DNA of 64,000 nt from Spirochaetaceae bacterium (GCA_002729885.1 PBUB01000002.1:487745-551744); one strand, 5' to 3'. Positions 7,853-17,200 are shown, counted from the first letter of the stretch. Numbers and translations: made by a program. The notes: generated from the letters alone by a model not told the origin.

Positions 7853-9637
7853 ATGGATCCTACGCTAACACGGTCCCAGGCACATCGATATTTTGGCGAG
7901 CTGTATCAAAAGCAGCGATCCCCTGAAGCCCAGAAGCTGGTGGATGATGTTGTTAAGAACGTAAGCGACATCTTTGTCCGCATCAAGCGCATCGAAGAAA
8001 TCGACAACAATGAAGGCGGAGGCTCCCGCGGTGTAGAAACCAGGGGCGATTCCTCCCGCCGGAGGGGAGGCGGACCAGCCGGTAAGAAGGCAGGGGCCAA
8101 AAAGGCACCGGCGAAAAAGACCGCTGCAGCCGCGAAACCAGGTTTTTTGACATCCCTCTTTGGCGGCGATTTGGCCAAATGGGGGGAGCGCACAGGAACC
8201 CTGGATTCTGGCTTCCTTGCTCTCAATCTCAAGCTTTCCAAATCCGTCCCAAGGGTCTTTGACCAATTCGACGAGGACAGTATAGTCTCTGCCATTCGAG
8301 CGTTTCGCTTTGCTGTGGTTAATGCCTGGGAGAATTTTCCGCCGGAGAAATATAACGTTCTGGTTTGCGCCTATCAATTCTTTCAGGAGTTGATAAAGGT
8401 GCCGGTCTTATTCAAGAAGCAGGACACCCCTGCTACCATCATTCAAGAGACTCTAAAAGCTCAGGTCCTGTATGCTCAGCTTCTGAAGATGAGCGGCTGG
8501 GAAAAATTACTGGTGGAGGAGTTTCCCGCCTGGGTGGGCTCAATGGAAGATATTTCTAAGCTGGCGAACCCCACCGAGAAGGTAATGCGCCAGATCGTTG
8601 CCCTGGAGAAAACCCGCCCCAAGCTTTCCGACTGCTTTCTTGCTATCTATGCTCTGGAACGAAAAAAGATCATGGGATGGCCGGAGCTTCTGGATGAATT
8701 GAAAGTTAAAGAGCCTGTGATGGACGAATACCGGGCTCCGGATTCCGTAATGCAGCGGATTCATAAGAGAATCTCCAAACTGAAAGAAGAGATTCGCACC
8801 AGACGAGAATCCATTCAGGAAATCCAGGAGGTTCGCAAAAACTACTTTCAGACCGATTCCAACGGACGAGTGACTGTCGATTTCCTGGACAACATCCTGG
8901 GTTTCGTAATTCGCAAAACTCAGCCGGACAAGGGAATGAACGAGGACTACGTCCGGGCTCAGAAGTCCGAGCCTCATCGATTGCTACATCTACTTCTCGC
9001 CGACTACGAAATGACTGTGCTCAGCTTGCTCACTGGCACGGTGCAGGTAGATCATGAAGCCGGCGGGGTGGGGGATGGAATTCTTTTTAAGTCAGGTCTC
9101 TTCAAATTGGAAGCGGATGAAAGCCTGGGTGTGCACCGGGAAATGGAAGAGTTCCTGCGAAAGTACAAAAATACCACATTTACTTTTCAAGCCTATGTGG
9201 CCGGTCTTAAATCCGGCAGCAAAGATGCCATGATCGGTGGATTCGCCCACGTTGTGGCCCGTGCCAACAAATTGTTTCGAAGAACCGTTGCCAGTCTGCG
9301 ACTTGTGCTACATAATCATGAGCAGGCTCTAGAGAAAGAGAAGGCAAACAAAGCCAGTGAGAATTTGCTGAGAACCAAGACCTATCCCATCGAAATCCTG
9401 GAACCTTCGATTCGATTTATTCCCATGCATGATCGGGTTCTTGCCGGTAGCACCAGGCTGAACGGCAAGCGGATAGATGAGGCAATTGAAACCATTGTAA
9501 TGAACCTCTACAACTATCTCTATATTTTTAGAGACGATGAACTGGTTCGTACCCTTGCCTCCATCCCCAGACTCAAATCCGAAATCCAGGGAATCGAAAA
9601 ACGTCTTGTGAAATACGGCGTCGACCTGCCCGAATAA
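7853..9637 (+). CDS. Conserved-type hypothetical protein with Lys/Ala-rich linker
   Basis: A 594-residue cytoplasmic-looking protein I do not recognise. Residues 1-52 form a helical N-terminal segment. Residues 55-96 are a low-complexity Gly/Arg then Lys/Ala/Pro stretch (KKAGAKKAPAKKTAAAAK) resembling a histone-H1-type tail. A long, mostly helical domain follows, with a predicted coiled coil near residues 295-335. No transmembrane helix or signal peptide is visible. The ATG at 7853 begins MDPTLTRSQAH. A TTG at 7793 with a better-placed GGAAGG would add 20 residues and cannot be excluded. It is followed 37 bases later by phosphofructokinase, so the two may be cotranscribed. Confidence 0.85.
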   Translation: MDPTLTRSQAHRYFGELYQKQRSPEAQKLVDDVVKNVSDIFVRIKRIEEIDNNEGGGSRGVETRGDSSRRRGGGPAGKKAGAKKAPAKKTAAAAKPGFLTSLFGGDLAKWGERTGTLDSGFLALNLKLSKSVPRVFDQFDEDSIVSAIRAFRFAVVNAWENFPPEKYNVLVCAYQFFQELIKVPVLFKKQDTPATIIQETLKAQVLYAQLLKMSGWEKLLVEEFPAWVGSMEDISKLANPTEKVMRQIVALEKTRPKLSDCFLAIYALERKKIMGWPELLDELKVKEPVMDEYRAPDSVMQRIHKRISKLKEEIRTRRESIQEIQEVRKNYFQTDSNGRVTVDFLDNILGFVIRKTQPDKGMNEDYVRAQKSEPHRLLHLLLADYEMTVLSLLTGTVQVDHEAGGVGDGILFKSGLFKLEADESLGVHREMEEFLRKYKNTTFTFQAYVAGLKSGSKDAMIGGFAHVVARANKLFRRTVASLRLVLHNHEQALEKEKANKASENLLRTKTYPIEILEPSIRFIPMHDRVLAGSTRLNGKRIDEAIETIVMNLYNYLYIFRDDELVRTLASIPRLKSEIQGIEKRLVKYGVDLPE

Positions 9638-9674
9638 TGGTTGAATCCAGGACTACTCTGTCCACGTTACCTCC

Positions 9675-10886
9675 ATGCTGAAGAAAATCGCTGTGCTTAC
9701 CTCCGGCGGAGATTGCGGAGGATTGAACGGAGTAATTCGTGGTGTGGCCCTGACTGCCCTTCACCGTGGAACGAAAACCTTTGTTATTCCCAATGGATAT
9801 GCCGGTCTGTACAATCTGGTAGACCTGCCCGAGCTAACGGAACTTACCGACGATCGGCTGGCAAATATTGCTGTCTACCTGGCAGGAAGCGAAGCCGGTA
9901 ACTCCAGAGTGAAAATTGCAAAAATCAAGGACGAAAATAAATACGAGCGAATCAAGCAGGGTTTGCAGAAGTTCGGTATCGATGCGGTAATCATTGCCGG
10001 TGGTGACGATACCGGTTCCGTGGTGGCCGACCTGGCGGACAAAGGGATCCCATGTCTTCATGTGCCCAAGACCATGGACCTGGATTTAATGACCTATTCA
10101 GTGGGTGGAGATTCTACTATCAATAGAATCGCAGAGTTCGCGCGAGATCTTCGCACCACAGGTCAGACTCATAATCGAATCATTGTAATGGAAGTATTTG
10201 GCCGTTATGCAGGTCATACCGCTTTTCGTGGTGGTGTAGCGGCCCAGGCAGATGCCGTGCTCATACCGGAAATCCCGGTAAACTTTGACTATCTCTACGA
10301 TTTTCTGAAGAAGCGATTCATGCATCGTGTGGAGCTCAGCGATGTTCGGGCAGGCAGTGCAATGGTGCTTGTGGCAGAAGGATTGAGAGATGCATCCGGA
10401 AAGGAGCTGGTGGATGAGAACTCTCCAGTGGATTCCTTTGGTCACAGGAAGCTCATGGGTGCTGGAAAATATGTAGTCAAGGAGCTGGAAGAGAGAATCA
10501 AAAAGGATTCCGATATCAAGGATTTCATGGTTCGCACCGGCCAGTTCGTAGAAGGCGTATATGAGATTCCGGAGGTCCGCGAGGTCCGTCCCGGGCATCT
10601 CGTTCGATGCGGATTTACCACACCTATCGATGCAGCCTTTGGCTTGGAAGCCGGCGCAGGCGCCTACTATCTGGCCAGCAAAGGCATTTTTGGTGTCACC
10701 GTAGCCGGTTACAATGACGGAAAAATCAATTACATGGATACCAAAGAAGCGATCGTTCAGCGTCTCGTAGATGAAAAAGAAGTTCGCATATATGAAACCA
10801 TGGGAATGAGCTTTGGCCGCAATCCAGAAGTATTGTCGGATCCGGAACTGGAAAAGATTTCTGGAAGGCCCGTTCGCCCTTACTGA
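9675..10886 (+). CDS. 6-phosphofructokinase, probably pyrophosphate-dependent
   Basis: A 403-residue PFKA-family enzyme that phosphorylates fructose 6-phosphate. The N-terminal LTSGGDCGGLN loop binds the phosphoryl donor. GGDD at 109-112 has Asp where ATP enzymes have Gly, and PKTMDLD at 131-137 has Lys where ATP enzymes have Gly. In the family this Asp/Lys pair marks pyrophosphate users. The two catalytic aspartates of TIDND are kept, although the motif reads TMDLD. MEVFGRYAGH is the sugar-phosphate motif. Spirochaetes commonly use PPi-PFK, which fits. Donor specificity is inferred and was not tested. Confidence 0.92.
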   Translation: MLKKIAVLTSGGDCGGLNGVIRGVALTALHRGTKTFVIPNGYAGLYNLVDLPELTELTDDRLANIAVYLAGSEAGNSRVKIAKIKDENKYERIKQGLQKFGIDAVIIAGGDDTGSVVADLADKGIPCLHVPKTMDLDLMTYSVGGDSTINRIAEFARDLRTTGQTHNRIIVMEVFGRYAGHTAFRGGVAAQADAVLIPEIPVNFDYLYDFLKKRFMHRVELSDVRAGSAMVLVAEGLRDASGKELVDENSPVDSFGHRKLMGAGKYVVKELEERIKKDSDIKDFMVRTGQFVEGVYEIPEVREVRPGHLVRCGFTTPIDAAFGLEAGAGAYYLASKGIFGVTVAGYNDGKINYMDTKEAIVQRLVDEKEVRIYETMGMSFGRNPEVLSDPELEKISGRPVRPY

Positions 10887-10897
10887 TATCGATCTCC

Positions 10898-10922
10898 GGG
10901 GCGCCTGTTGCATCGGCGCCCC
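10898..10922 (+). terminator. GC-rich stem-loop after phosphofructokinase gene
   Basis: GGGGCGCC pairs with GGCGCCCC around a nine-base loop, starting 12 bases past the stop. The downstream bases are only weakly T-rich, so termination is plausible but unproven. Confidence 0.45.
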
Positions 10923-11181
10923 ATAGACCCCGTTTCTTGCCAGCGTCCCTCATTCGTCACGAAGAGCCATATACTACCTTGTTCCATTCATGGAATCATC
11001 GCTGTCGGTCATAGCCTGGAATGGCCGTGATCTTTCTATCTTCCTTTTTGTCCTGGGTTCTCTCTCAAAAACGATTCAGGAAACTTGAAATCGAAGCCTG
11101 GCTTCGAATAAATCGGGACAGCGATGACTGTATAGAATCGTTTTCGCTTTTCGTACAATGGGTTTATCTGCTTACTGCAGG

Positions 11182-12789
11182 ATGCCTTTACAACCGGCTC
11201 CGGAGAATCGAATCTTTCAGCGGGTTCAGGCGAAGCCTGCTGAGCGTGGAAAGTATGTGCTTTATTGGATGCAAATGCATCGCCGTCTGGAGTGTAACTT
11301 TGGCCTGCAACATGCTGCTTATCTTGCCGATGAGCTGAACTGTCCTCTACTGATCTACGAAGGCCTGAGGCCAGACTATCCATTCGCCAGTCCCAGATTT
11401 CACGGATTCATTCTGGATGGTATGGCAGACCATCATCAGTATTTTGAGAACATCGGTTCGCTGCTTCGGCCCACTGAAAAAAATACGGCACGGTCCGGTG
11501 GGGATGCGAAAGACGAAGGCGGAACGGAAACCGAAACCAAAAGTTACAGCGCTCATTATCTGCCTTTTGTACCTCAGAGTCCGGAGGATGCCAGGGGATT
11601 TCTCCGGCAGCTCTGCAGCGATGCACGAATCGTTATAAGCGATGAGTTCCCTGTATTCATTATACCCGAGCAGAATCGATCCCTGGAACAAAAACTGAAA
11701 GAGGACTCCATCCCATTTTTGACTGTGGATTCCAACGGCATTATTCCACTTCAAGAAAGCAAATCCGATCCTTATTCAGCCTATCTGTTTCGCAAAATCT
11801 TACAAAAGAAATTCAGCGCCAGCTTTAGAGAGTTTCCTGTAAAGAATTCCCTGGGACGATGCCAGAAGCACTCTCTTTCCTTTGATACATTGCCCATTCA
11901 ACCCTTCAAGGGGCCATTGAAGGCTACGTCCAGATTGCTGGCGGATTGGAATGCCAGACGGGCATCCGCACTGCTTTCGGATTTTGGTCTGGATCAAAGC
12001 GTAACTCTTCTGGACTCAGGCACTCGAAAATCAGGTCTGAATCGCATGAAATCATTCGTAAAGGAGATGAGTAAATATACAGAAATGCGAAATGATCCGG
12101 ATGCAGAGGCCACCAGCGGACTTTCTCCGTATCTACACTTTGGCCGAGTCAGTATTCATGAGCTTGTGCAGCATATCTTTGCTGCTTATGATCTGAACGA
12201 TTCATGGAAAGGACTGATCTACAACAACGGATCCCGTGGCTTTTTTCCCGGGCCTCCTGAGGTGGATGCTTTCCTGGATGAAGCACTAACCTGGCGTGAA
12301 ACCGGTTATCATTTCTGCTTTCATCGCAAGGATTATTCCGAGTTTGATTCCCTGCCGGATTGGGCTCGAAAGACCCTTCTGGAGCACAGGAGCGATAAGC
12401 GAGAGCATGTCTATTCTCTGAAGCAACTGGAAAATTCTCAGACTTACGATGAGATCTGGAATGCAGCGCAAGGGCAGCTGAAGCAACAGGGAGTGATTCA
12501 TAACTATCTTCGCATGCTATGGGGAAAAAAGATCCTGGAATGGACTGCGGATCCGCAAAAGGCACTGGAAATAGCTCTGCATCTTAACAATAAATACAGT
12601 ATCGATGGTCGTAATCCAAATAGCTACAGTGGTGTATTCTGGATCTTTGGAAGGTTTGATAGGCCCTGGCAGGAAAGACCAATCTTTGGAAAGATTCGAT
12701 ATATGAGCTCGGAGCAAACCAGAAAGAAGGTAAAACTCAAGAACTACCTGGAGCGATTCGGATCGGACTCGCAGGGCAGATTGCTTTAG
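11182..12789 (+). CDS. phr: Class II deoxyribodipyrimidine photolyase
   Basis: A 535-residue FAD enzyme that repairs cyclobutane pyrimidine dimers with light. Class II traits are YVLYWMQMHRRLECNFGL near the N-terminus, TSGLSPYLHFGRVS in the FAD domain, LTWRETGYHFCFH, and the C-terminal DGRNPNSYSGVFWIFGRFDRPW and IFGKIRYMS block. It is longer than most class II enzymes because of a charged, low-complexity insertion near residues 95-125. The ATG at 11182 is chosen, and an in-frame ATG at 11158 adds eight residues. Neither has a strong ribosome site. Its stop overlaps the convergent DUF2784-like gene by four bases. Confidence 0.93.
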   Translation: MPLQPAPENRIFQRVQAKPAERGKYVLYWMQMHRRLECNFGLQHAAYLADELNCPLLIYEGLRPDYPFASPRFHGFILDGMADHHQYFENIGSLLRPTEKNTARSGGDAKDEGGTETETKSYSAHYLPFVPQSPEDARGFLRQLCSDARIVISDEFPVFIIPEQNRSLEQKLKEDSIPFLTVDSNGIIPLQESKSDPYSAYLFRKILQKKFSASFREFPVKNSLGRCQKHSLSFDTLPIQPFKGPLKATSRLLADWNARRASALLSDFGLDQSVTLLDSGTRKSGLNRMKSFVKEMSKYTEMRNDPDAEATSGLSPYLHFGRVSIHELVQHIFAAYDLNDSWKGLIYNNGSRGFFPGPPEVDAFLDEALTWRETGYHFCFHRKDYSEFDSLPDWARKTLLEHRSDKREHVYSLKQLENSQTYDEIWNAAQGQLKQQGVIHNYLRMLWGKKILEWTADPQKALEIALHLNNKYSIDGRNPNSYSGVFWIFGRFDRPWQERPIFGKIRYMSSEQTRKKVKLKNYLERFGSDSQGRLL

Positions 12790-13163
12790 CCTGAGGATTT
12801 CCTTATGCGAAGATTCTGGATTATGCTGGCAACCAGGGCCAGCCCAAAGAATAGGCCGGTGCAAATGTCGGTAATCGAAGCGTCAGGACGCCATCCGCTT
12901 ACGGATTCCACCAGATAGGCGATGTAGGAACGCGGCAAATCGGTGTACCCCAGCTGCCAGAGTATCTGATAATGCCAGTCAGTGAGAGGGCAGTATCCCA
13001 GGCCATAAAACGGCGCAAGAAGTATCCAGCTGGCTCCAGTAAGAAGCAGCGTACCCAGGTTCCAGATGGCGGTCTTTTTGCCAATCCATCCAAATAGATT
13101 GAATAGAATCAACGAGATATGAAATACCTGAAAGAAATAGTGCTGTAGCAAAAGAGATTCCAT
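12786..13163 (-). CDS. DUF2784-like membrane protein
   Basis: A 125-residue protein with about four hydrophobic helices. The order is a helix with FHISLILFNLFGW, a second helix, a loop with GYCPLTDWHYQILWQLGY, and a C-terminal membrane helix ending in a basic tail. The CPLT loop between helices two and three matches DUF2784 proteins, whose function is unknown to me. Family assignment is by pattern only. It converges on the photolyase gene with a four-base overlap. Confidence 0.65.
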   Translation of the reverse strand: MESLLLQHYFFQVFHISLILFNLFGWIGKKTAIWNLGTLLLTGASWILLAPFYGLGYCPLTDWHYQILWQLGYTDLPRSYIAYLVESVSGWRPDASITDICTGLFFGLALVASIIQNLRIRKSSG

Positions 13164-13477
13164 AAAGCCTCAGGTTGCTCATCGTCCGGAATTCCATGGT
13201 GAATGCAGGCGACAGCCGGGGTCAAGTTGAGTCAGAAATAGCCCAACCAGTGTCCAACCAGGCTCGCCTGTGAGAGCATAAATGGAGAGAGAAGCGCTAG
13301 CAGAGAAGCGTCCAGGGCCGGAAGACAGGAAGATAACCAGCTACGAATAGCTACGAATCCCCCGGCCGTTTACCCCTTACAGATGTCTGTCGCTTCCAGA
13401 CCAGAAGAGATGCCGTCTATCCGAGTAACACGAAAAGACGGCCAATTCAGAAAGATAAATATTTTCCAGGATCGAAT
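13164..13477. other. Gene-free stretch upstream of DUF2784-like gene
   Basis: About 314 bases with no convincing frame. It contains a short direct repeat, TAGCTACGAA, near 13339-13358, and should hold the promoter of the DUF2784-like gene. I see no terminator hairpin for the cyclophilin gene, which ends at its right edge. Confidence 0.4.
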
Positions 13478-14227
13478 CTATTTGCGATTATCTACAATCT
13501 CAATGCTTTCGATCTTTGACTCACCGTTTCCGGCAGCGATGATTTCGTTCAGGACGGGAAAGCTTTTGTCTTCCAGCTGGCCAAAAAACGTATGCAGCCC
13601 GTTCAGGTGAGGTGTGTCCACCTGATTGATAAAGAACTGGGAGCCGTTGGTATTGGGACCTGAATTTGCCATGCCCAGAGCCCCTTTCTTTCCGGGCACC
13701 GATGGCAGTTCATTGTTGTAGGAGTATCCGCTCATTGTTAGAATCTCTTCTGCGGATTTGTCCATGAGCTTGTCGGCTTCCCTCTGGACTTCATTCTGTC
13801 TCTGATTGAACTCCTGCTGACTGGTAATGTCCAGCTTCTCCACTACGATCTGACTTATCTGTCGATTGTAGTACCCTTTTTCGCTGGCTTTCATTTCATC
13901 CAGACCCAGAGCTTTCGCGCTGATCTCATCCTCAAATTTATATCCGGGACCGCCGCGACCGGTTCCTTCTGGATCACCGGTTTGCGCCATAAATTGCGGG
14001 ATCACCCGGTGAAAGATGATTCCATCATAGAAGCCATCATTCGAGAGTTTTACAAAGTTCTCCACTGTCTTCGGAGCGGCTTCAGGAAAGAGCTCTACCA
14101 CCAGGTCTCCCTTATCTGTATGAATAACTGCGAACATTCCTTTTCTATCGGGAACATCGGCTCCGCATTGGAGGAAAAAAGCCAGGGAGAGCAGGGAAAT
14201 TGAAAGTGTCTTCAGTAGAATTTTCAT
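13478..14227 (-). CDS. Cyclophilin-type peptidyl-prolyl isomerase, lipoprotein
   Basis: A 249-residue protein. Residues 1-21 form a signal peptide ending in a lipobox (FFLQC), so it should be lipid-anchored and act on folding of exported proteins. The cyclophilin fold shows in KTVENFVKLSNDGFYDGIIFHRVIPQFMAQTGDP (broken at family positions) and NTNGSQFFI. About 70 residues are inserted between KFEDEIS and GALGMANSG, a region where some bacterial cyclophilins carry extra helices. The ATG at 14227 starts the signal peptide. The CoA-binding gene lies 41 bases upstream on the same strand, suggesting cotranscription. Confidence 0.92.
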   Translation of the reverse strand: MKILLKTLSISLLSLAFFLQCGADVPDRKGMFAVIHTDKGDLVVELFPEAAPKTVENFVKLSNDGFYDGIIFHRVIPQFMAQTGDPEGTGRGGPGYKFEDEISAKALGLDEMKASEKGYYNRQISQIVVEKLDITSQQEFNQRQNEVQREADKLMDKSAEEILTMSGYSYNNELPSVPGKKGALGMANSGPNTNGSQFFINQVDTPHLNGLHTFFGQLEDKSFPVLNEIIAAGNGESKIESIEIVDNRK

Positions 14228-14268
14228 TTGGTACCTGTGATTGGATAAATTCGGACGGCGACGATGCG

Positions 14269-14661
14269 CTATCTGGTTTCGACCATTACACATGCATCCA
14301 TCAGATACTCAAACCCATTTTCATCCAGGTAGGATCGGACATCTTGATTACCGGCACCGGGCTGGACCCAGACCTTCTGCAGACCCAGTTGCCGAGCTTC
14401 TTTCAAACTTTCCAGGGTATGTTTGGGTGGGACTACGTACACCACCAGCCCAATATCGTGGTCCCTGGTGGCCGCGCTGAGATCTGGATAGGCCTGAACA
14501 TCGTTTACTGTGGTGGCTCTGGGATTCACCGGTATTACCTGATACCCTTTCGACACCATGTCCCGGAATATGATATTTCCGAATTTCGTAGAATTGTTCG
14601 TGGCACCCACCAGCGCCATGCGAGGGCCTTCTTTTAGATAGCTTACAAGATCCAGTTCCAT
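14269..14661 (-). CDS. CoA-binding domain protein (YccU-like)
   Basis: About 130 residues with the CoA_binding_2 Rossmann fold: MALVGATNNSTKFGN, then GYQVIPVNPR, VVYVVPP, VWVQPGA and the C-terminal MDACVMVE, which corresponds to MDRCP in YccU. The biochemical role of the family is unclear. The start at 14661 gives the usual family length. An ATG at 14754 would share bases with the divergent bioA start, and another lies at 14700. Neither has a clear ribosome site. Confidence 0.82.
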   Translation of the reverse strand: MELDLVSYLKEGPRMALVGATNNSTKFGNIIFRDMVSKGYQVIPVNPRATTVNDVQAYPDLSAATRDHDIGLVVYVVPPKHTLESLKEARQLGLQKVWVQPGAGNQDVRSYLDENGFEYLMDACVMVETR

Positions 14662-14752
14662 ACCTACAGCAAAGGGCCTCTTCGCCCACTGTTCCAGCAT
14701 TTTTCCCGGGCTTTTTTCTTGGCTGTCAGAGGGCTTTGTTAAGCCTATCCCC

Positions 14753-16084
14753 ATGGAAGATCGATTCGAACAGATTCATAAAAAGCATGCCTGGCAGCCC
14801 TTCACCCAGATGAAGCTGGCCCATATGCCTTATAAAATCGATCGAGCAAAGGGAGTCTATCTATACGAAGGGGAACGAGCTATTATCGATGCCGTGGGAT
14901 CCTGGTGGGTAAACCTTTTTGGCCACTGCAATCCCAGAATTAATGAGGCAGTCATCCAGCAGCTGAACACTCTGGAACATGCCATGTATGCGGGCATGAC
15001 CCATGAACCAGCCCTGAAGCTCAGCGAAGCACTTTCCCGACAGTCCAACGATATGCTACCTCGAGTATTCTTTTCGGACAATGGTTCCACTGCAGTGGAG
15101 ATCGCGCTGAAGATGGCCTTTCAATACTATCAAAACGCAGGTCGCCCGGAAAAGTCTGAATTCATCTCTCTCAAGGACGGATACCACGGAGACACCATCG
15201 GCACTATGTCTGTGGGAACCAGAAGTGTATTCCATAAAATGTATGAGCCGCTTCTGTTCGACGTCCATCATGTGGCTTCACCGGCCGATGAATTCGATTT
15301 CGCATCTGGTAAGGTAAAGACCGATGCCTGCGATGCGGCTCTGGAGGATCTGGAATCTTTGCTGAAAGCCAATTCGGACAGAATCTGCGGATTTATTCTT
15401 GAACCACTGATTCAGGGGGCAGGGGGAATGAAGTTCTATTCTCCGGAGTATCTAAAGGGGGCTCGCAAACTCTGCGACCAGTACGAAGTATTCTTGATTG
15501 CGGATGAAGTCTTTGTAGGCACCGGACGACTGGGTTCCTATTTCGCTTTTCAGCAGTCCGAAGTCTGGCCCGATGTTATCGCTCTGAGCAAAGGGCTGTC
15601 TGGCGGTTACTTTCCTTTCGCGGCCACTCTGGCGAGCGAAAAGGTCTACCAGGGGTTTTATAGCGATGATAGAATTCATACCCTGTTTCATGGGCATTCC
15701 ATGACCGGAAATCCCCCGGGCTGTGTGGCTTCTCTGGTAAGTCTGGAGATATTCGAAGAAATGCAGCAAAACGGCATCGTGTCCGAGCTGGAACAATGGC
15801 ATCGCAAGCTTCTTATCAATCTAATGGAAGGACCGGCGGGCAAGCATGTTAAAAACTGTAGATACTTTGGTTCTGTAGCGGCCCTGGATGTAAACCTGGA
15901 CAGCGGGTACACGGGAAGCTTCGCGCCGCAGATGCTTGCGAAATCCATCGAAAAGGGGGCTTTGATTCGTCCTCTTGCAAACACGGTCTATCTAACTCCG
16001 CCGCTTATTATCGAGGAAGAGCAACTGGATACGGTATATGAAGTGCTGGAATCCTCTCTGGAAGAAATCGTAGGCGGCTCATAG
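14753..16084 (+). CDS. bioA: Adenosylmethionine-8-amino-7-oxononanoate aminotransferase
   Basis: A 443-residue PLP aminotransferase that converts KAPA to DAPA in biotin synthesis, using S-adenosylmethionine as amino donor. The N-terminal HAWQPFTQM is the BioA signature. SDNGSTAVEIALKMA, DGYHGDTIGTMS, the PLP-nitrogen Asp251 in IADEVF and the Schiff-base Lys280 in ALSKGLSGG are all present. No other bio genes are in the window. The ATG at 14753 matches the family N-terminus. A 50-bp tandem repeat array begins just after the stop. Confidence 0.95.
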   Translation: MEDRFEQIHKKHAWQPFTQMKLAHMPYKIDRAKGVYLYEGERAIIDAVGSWWVNLFGHCNPRINEAVIQQLNTLEHAMYAGMTHEPALKLSEALSRQSNDMLPRVFFSDNGSTAVEIALKMAFQYYQNAGRPEKSEFISLKDGYHGDTIGTMSVGTRSVFHKMYEPLLFDVHHVASPADEFDFASGKVKTDACDAALEDLESLLKANSDRICGFILEPLIQGAGGMKFYSPEYLKGARKLCDQYEVFLIADEVFVGTGRLGSYFAFQQSEVWPDVIALSKGLSGGYFPFAATLASEKVYQGFYSDDRIHTLFHGHSMTGNPPGCVASLVSLEIFEEMQQNGIVSELEQWHRKLLINLMEGPAGKHVKNCRYFGSVAALDVNLDSGYTGSFAPQMLAKSIEKGALIRPLANTVYLTPPLIIEEEQLDTVYEVLESSLEEIVGGS

Positions 16085-16129
16085 GTAGGGTCGCTTAGGT
16101 CGCCCTGGGTCTTGAAATGCCGGTCTTTT

Positions 16130-16598
16130 CTGCCCCGGAAGGTTCGGCTTATGATGTGCGGGGAGCGTTTATGCGAACCGGCCGGTGGAGAGTTCGCCTT
16201 AAAACGGGCTCGGAGTGTTTATGCGAAACGGCTTTGGGCCGTGCGGCTTATGACGTGCGGGGAGCGTTTATGCGAACCGGCCGGTGGAGAGTTCGCCTTA
16301 AAACGGGCTCGGAGTGTTTATGCGAATCGGGCCGGCGGAAGTTCGCCTTAAAACGGGCTCGGAGTGTTTATGCGAAACGGGCTGGCGGAAGTTCGGCTTA
16401 TAACGCGCTCGGTGCTTTTATGCGAATCGGGCCGGCGAAAGTTCGGCTTATAACGCGCTCGCCGCTTTTAAGCGAACCGGGCTGCGGAAAGTTCGGCTTA
16501 CAACCGGCTCGCTGCTTTTACGCGAACTGGACTGCGGAAAGTTAGGCTTATGACGCGCTCGCTGTGTTGATGCGAATCGGACCGGAGGAGGTTAAATC
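16130..16598. repeat. Tandem array of degenerate ~50-bp repeats
   Basis: About nine copies of a 50-bp unit. Clear copies start at 16172, 16222 (49 bp), 16271, 16321, 16371, 16421, 16471 and 16521, with degenerate ends. Each unit runs from TGCGAA(C/T)CGG through GTTCG(C/G)CTTA and a CTCG motif to TTTA. GCGAAC and GTTCGC inside a unit are complementary, so each copy could form a small hairpin. The copies at 16172 and 16271 are identical, which suggests recent duplication. The period is not a multiple of three, so the array is not coding. It fills the gap between bioA and the tetR stop. Confidence 0.92.
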
Positions 16599-17200
16599 TC
16601 TACACCGCTTCGAAGCAGTGCCACAAACATCCGGATCCCTTCTTCAATCGGATGGTTCCCCGGGCGAGCATGCACCAGATCCGTCATTTCCAGAGTAATT
16701 ACTCCGAACATCCAGGCCCACATGGTCCTGGCGATTGCACGGTATTCATCCCGTCCATGAGGAATGGCTCCGGACTGGCTGCCGTATCTCAGGGCCTCCA
16801 GATACACTCGATAACTGGTGGGCAGCGAAGGAAACACCCTTCTGTAGGTCGCCTCTCCCTTGCTGGTTCCGAACATCACTCGATGCAGTTCTCGGTGTTC
16901 CGTGGCAAAGTCCCAGTAAGTGTAGGCAATGGCAGTAAGTTGCTCAAAGACATCTTCCGAGCTTCGTCGGGCTTTTTGGAGACGTTCCGTGAGATCGGAT
17001 TCCCCCTGGATAATAAGGGTGCGAACTATATCTTCCTGGTTTTTGAAATAGGCATAAGGACTGGCCACGCTGCAGCCCAGCTTGCGAGCAATGTTGCGCA
17101 TGCTCAACTTTTCCAGCCCTTCCCGGTGCAGGATTTCCAGGGAAGCCCCCAGAATCTCCTCCCGACTCAGGCTTCCCCGAACCCGGCGTGATTTTTCCAT
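16592..17200 (-). CDS. TetR-family transcriptional regulator
   Basis: A 202-residue regulator. The N-terminal helix-turn-helix domain shows ILGASLEILHREGLEKLSMRNIARKLGCSVASPYAYFKNQEDI in family order. The C-terminal ligand domain resembles TetR_C types with WAWMFGVITLEM. It is divergent from the desaturase gene, so it probably controls that gene and itself through the inverted repeat at 17302-17337. An ATG at 17218 would add six residues. The stop lies within the last degenerate copy of the 50-bp repeat array. Confidence 0.9.
   Translation of the reverse strand: MEKSRRVRGSLSREEILGASLEILHREGLEKLSMRNIARKLGCSVASPYAYFKNQEDIVRTLIIQGESDLTERLQKARRSSEDVFEQLTAIAYTYWDFATEHRELHRVMFGTSKGEATYRRVFPSLPTSYRVYLEALRYGSQSGAIPHGRDEYRAIARTMWAWMFGVITLEMTDLVHARPGNHPIEEGIRMFVALLRSGVEI

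Noticed and set aside
16112..16545. Long plus-strand frames through the 50-bp repeats
   Set aside because: They arise because the repeat unit lacks stops in those frames; the 50-base period is not a multiple of three, the product is Arg/Gly/Cys-rich and lacks a ribosome site.
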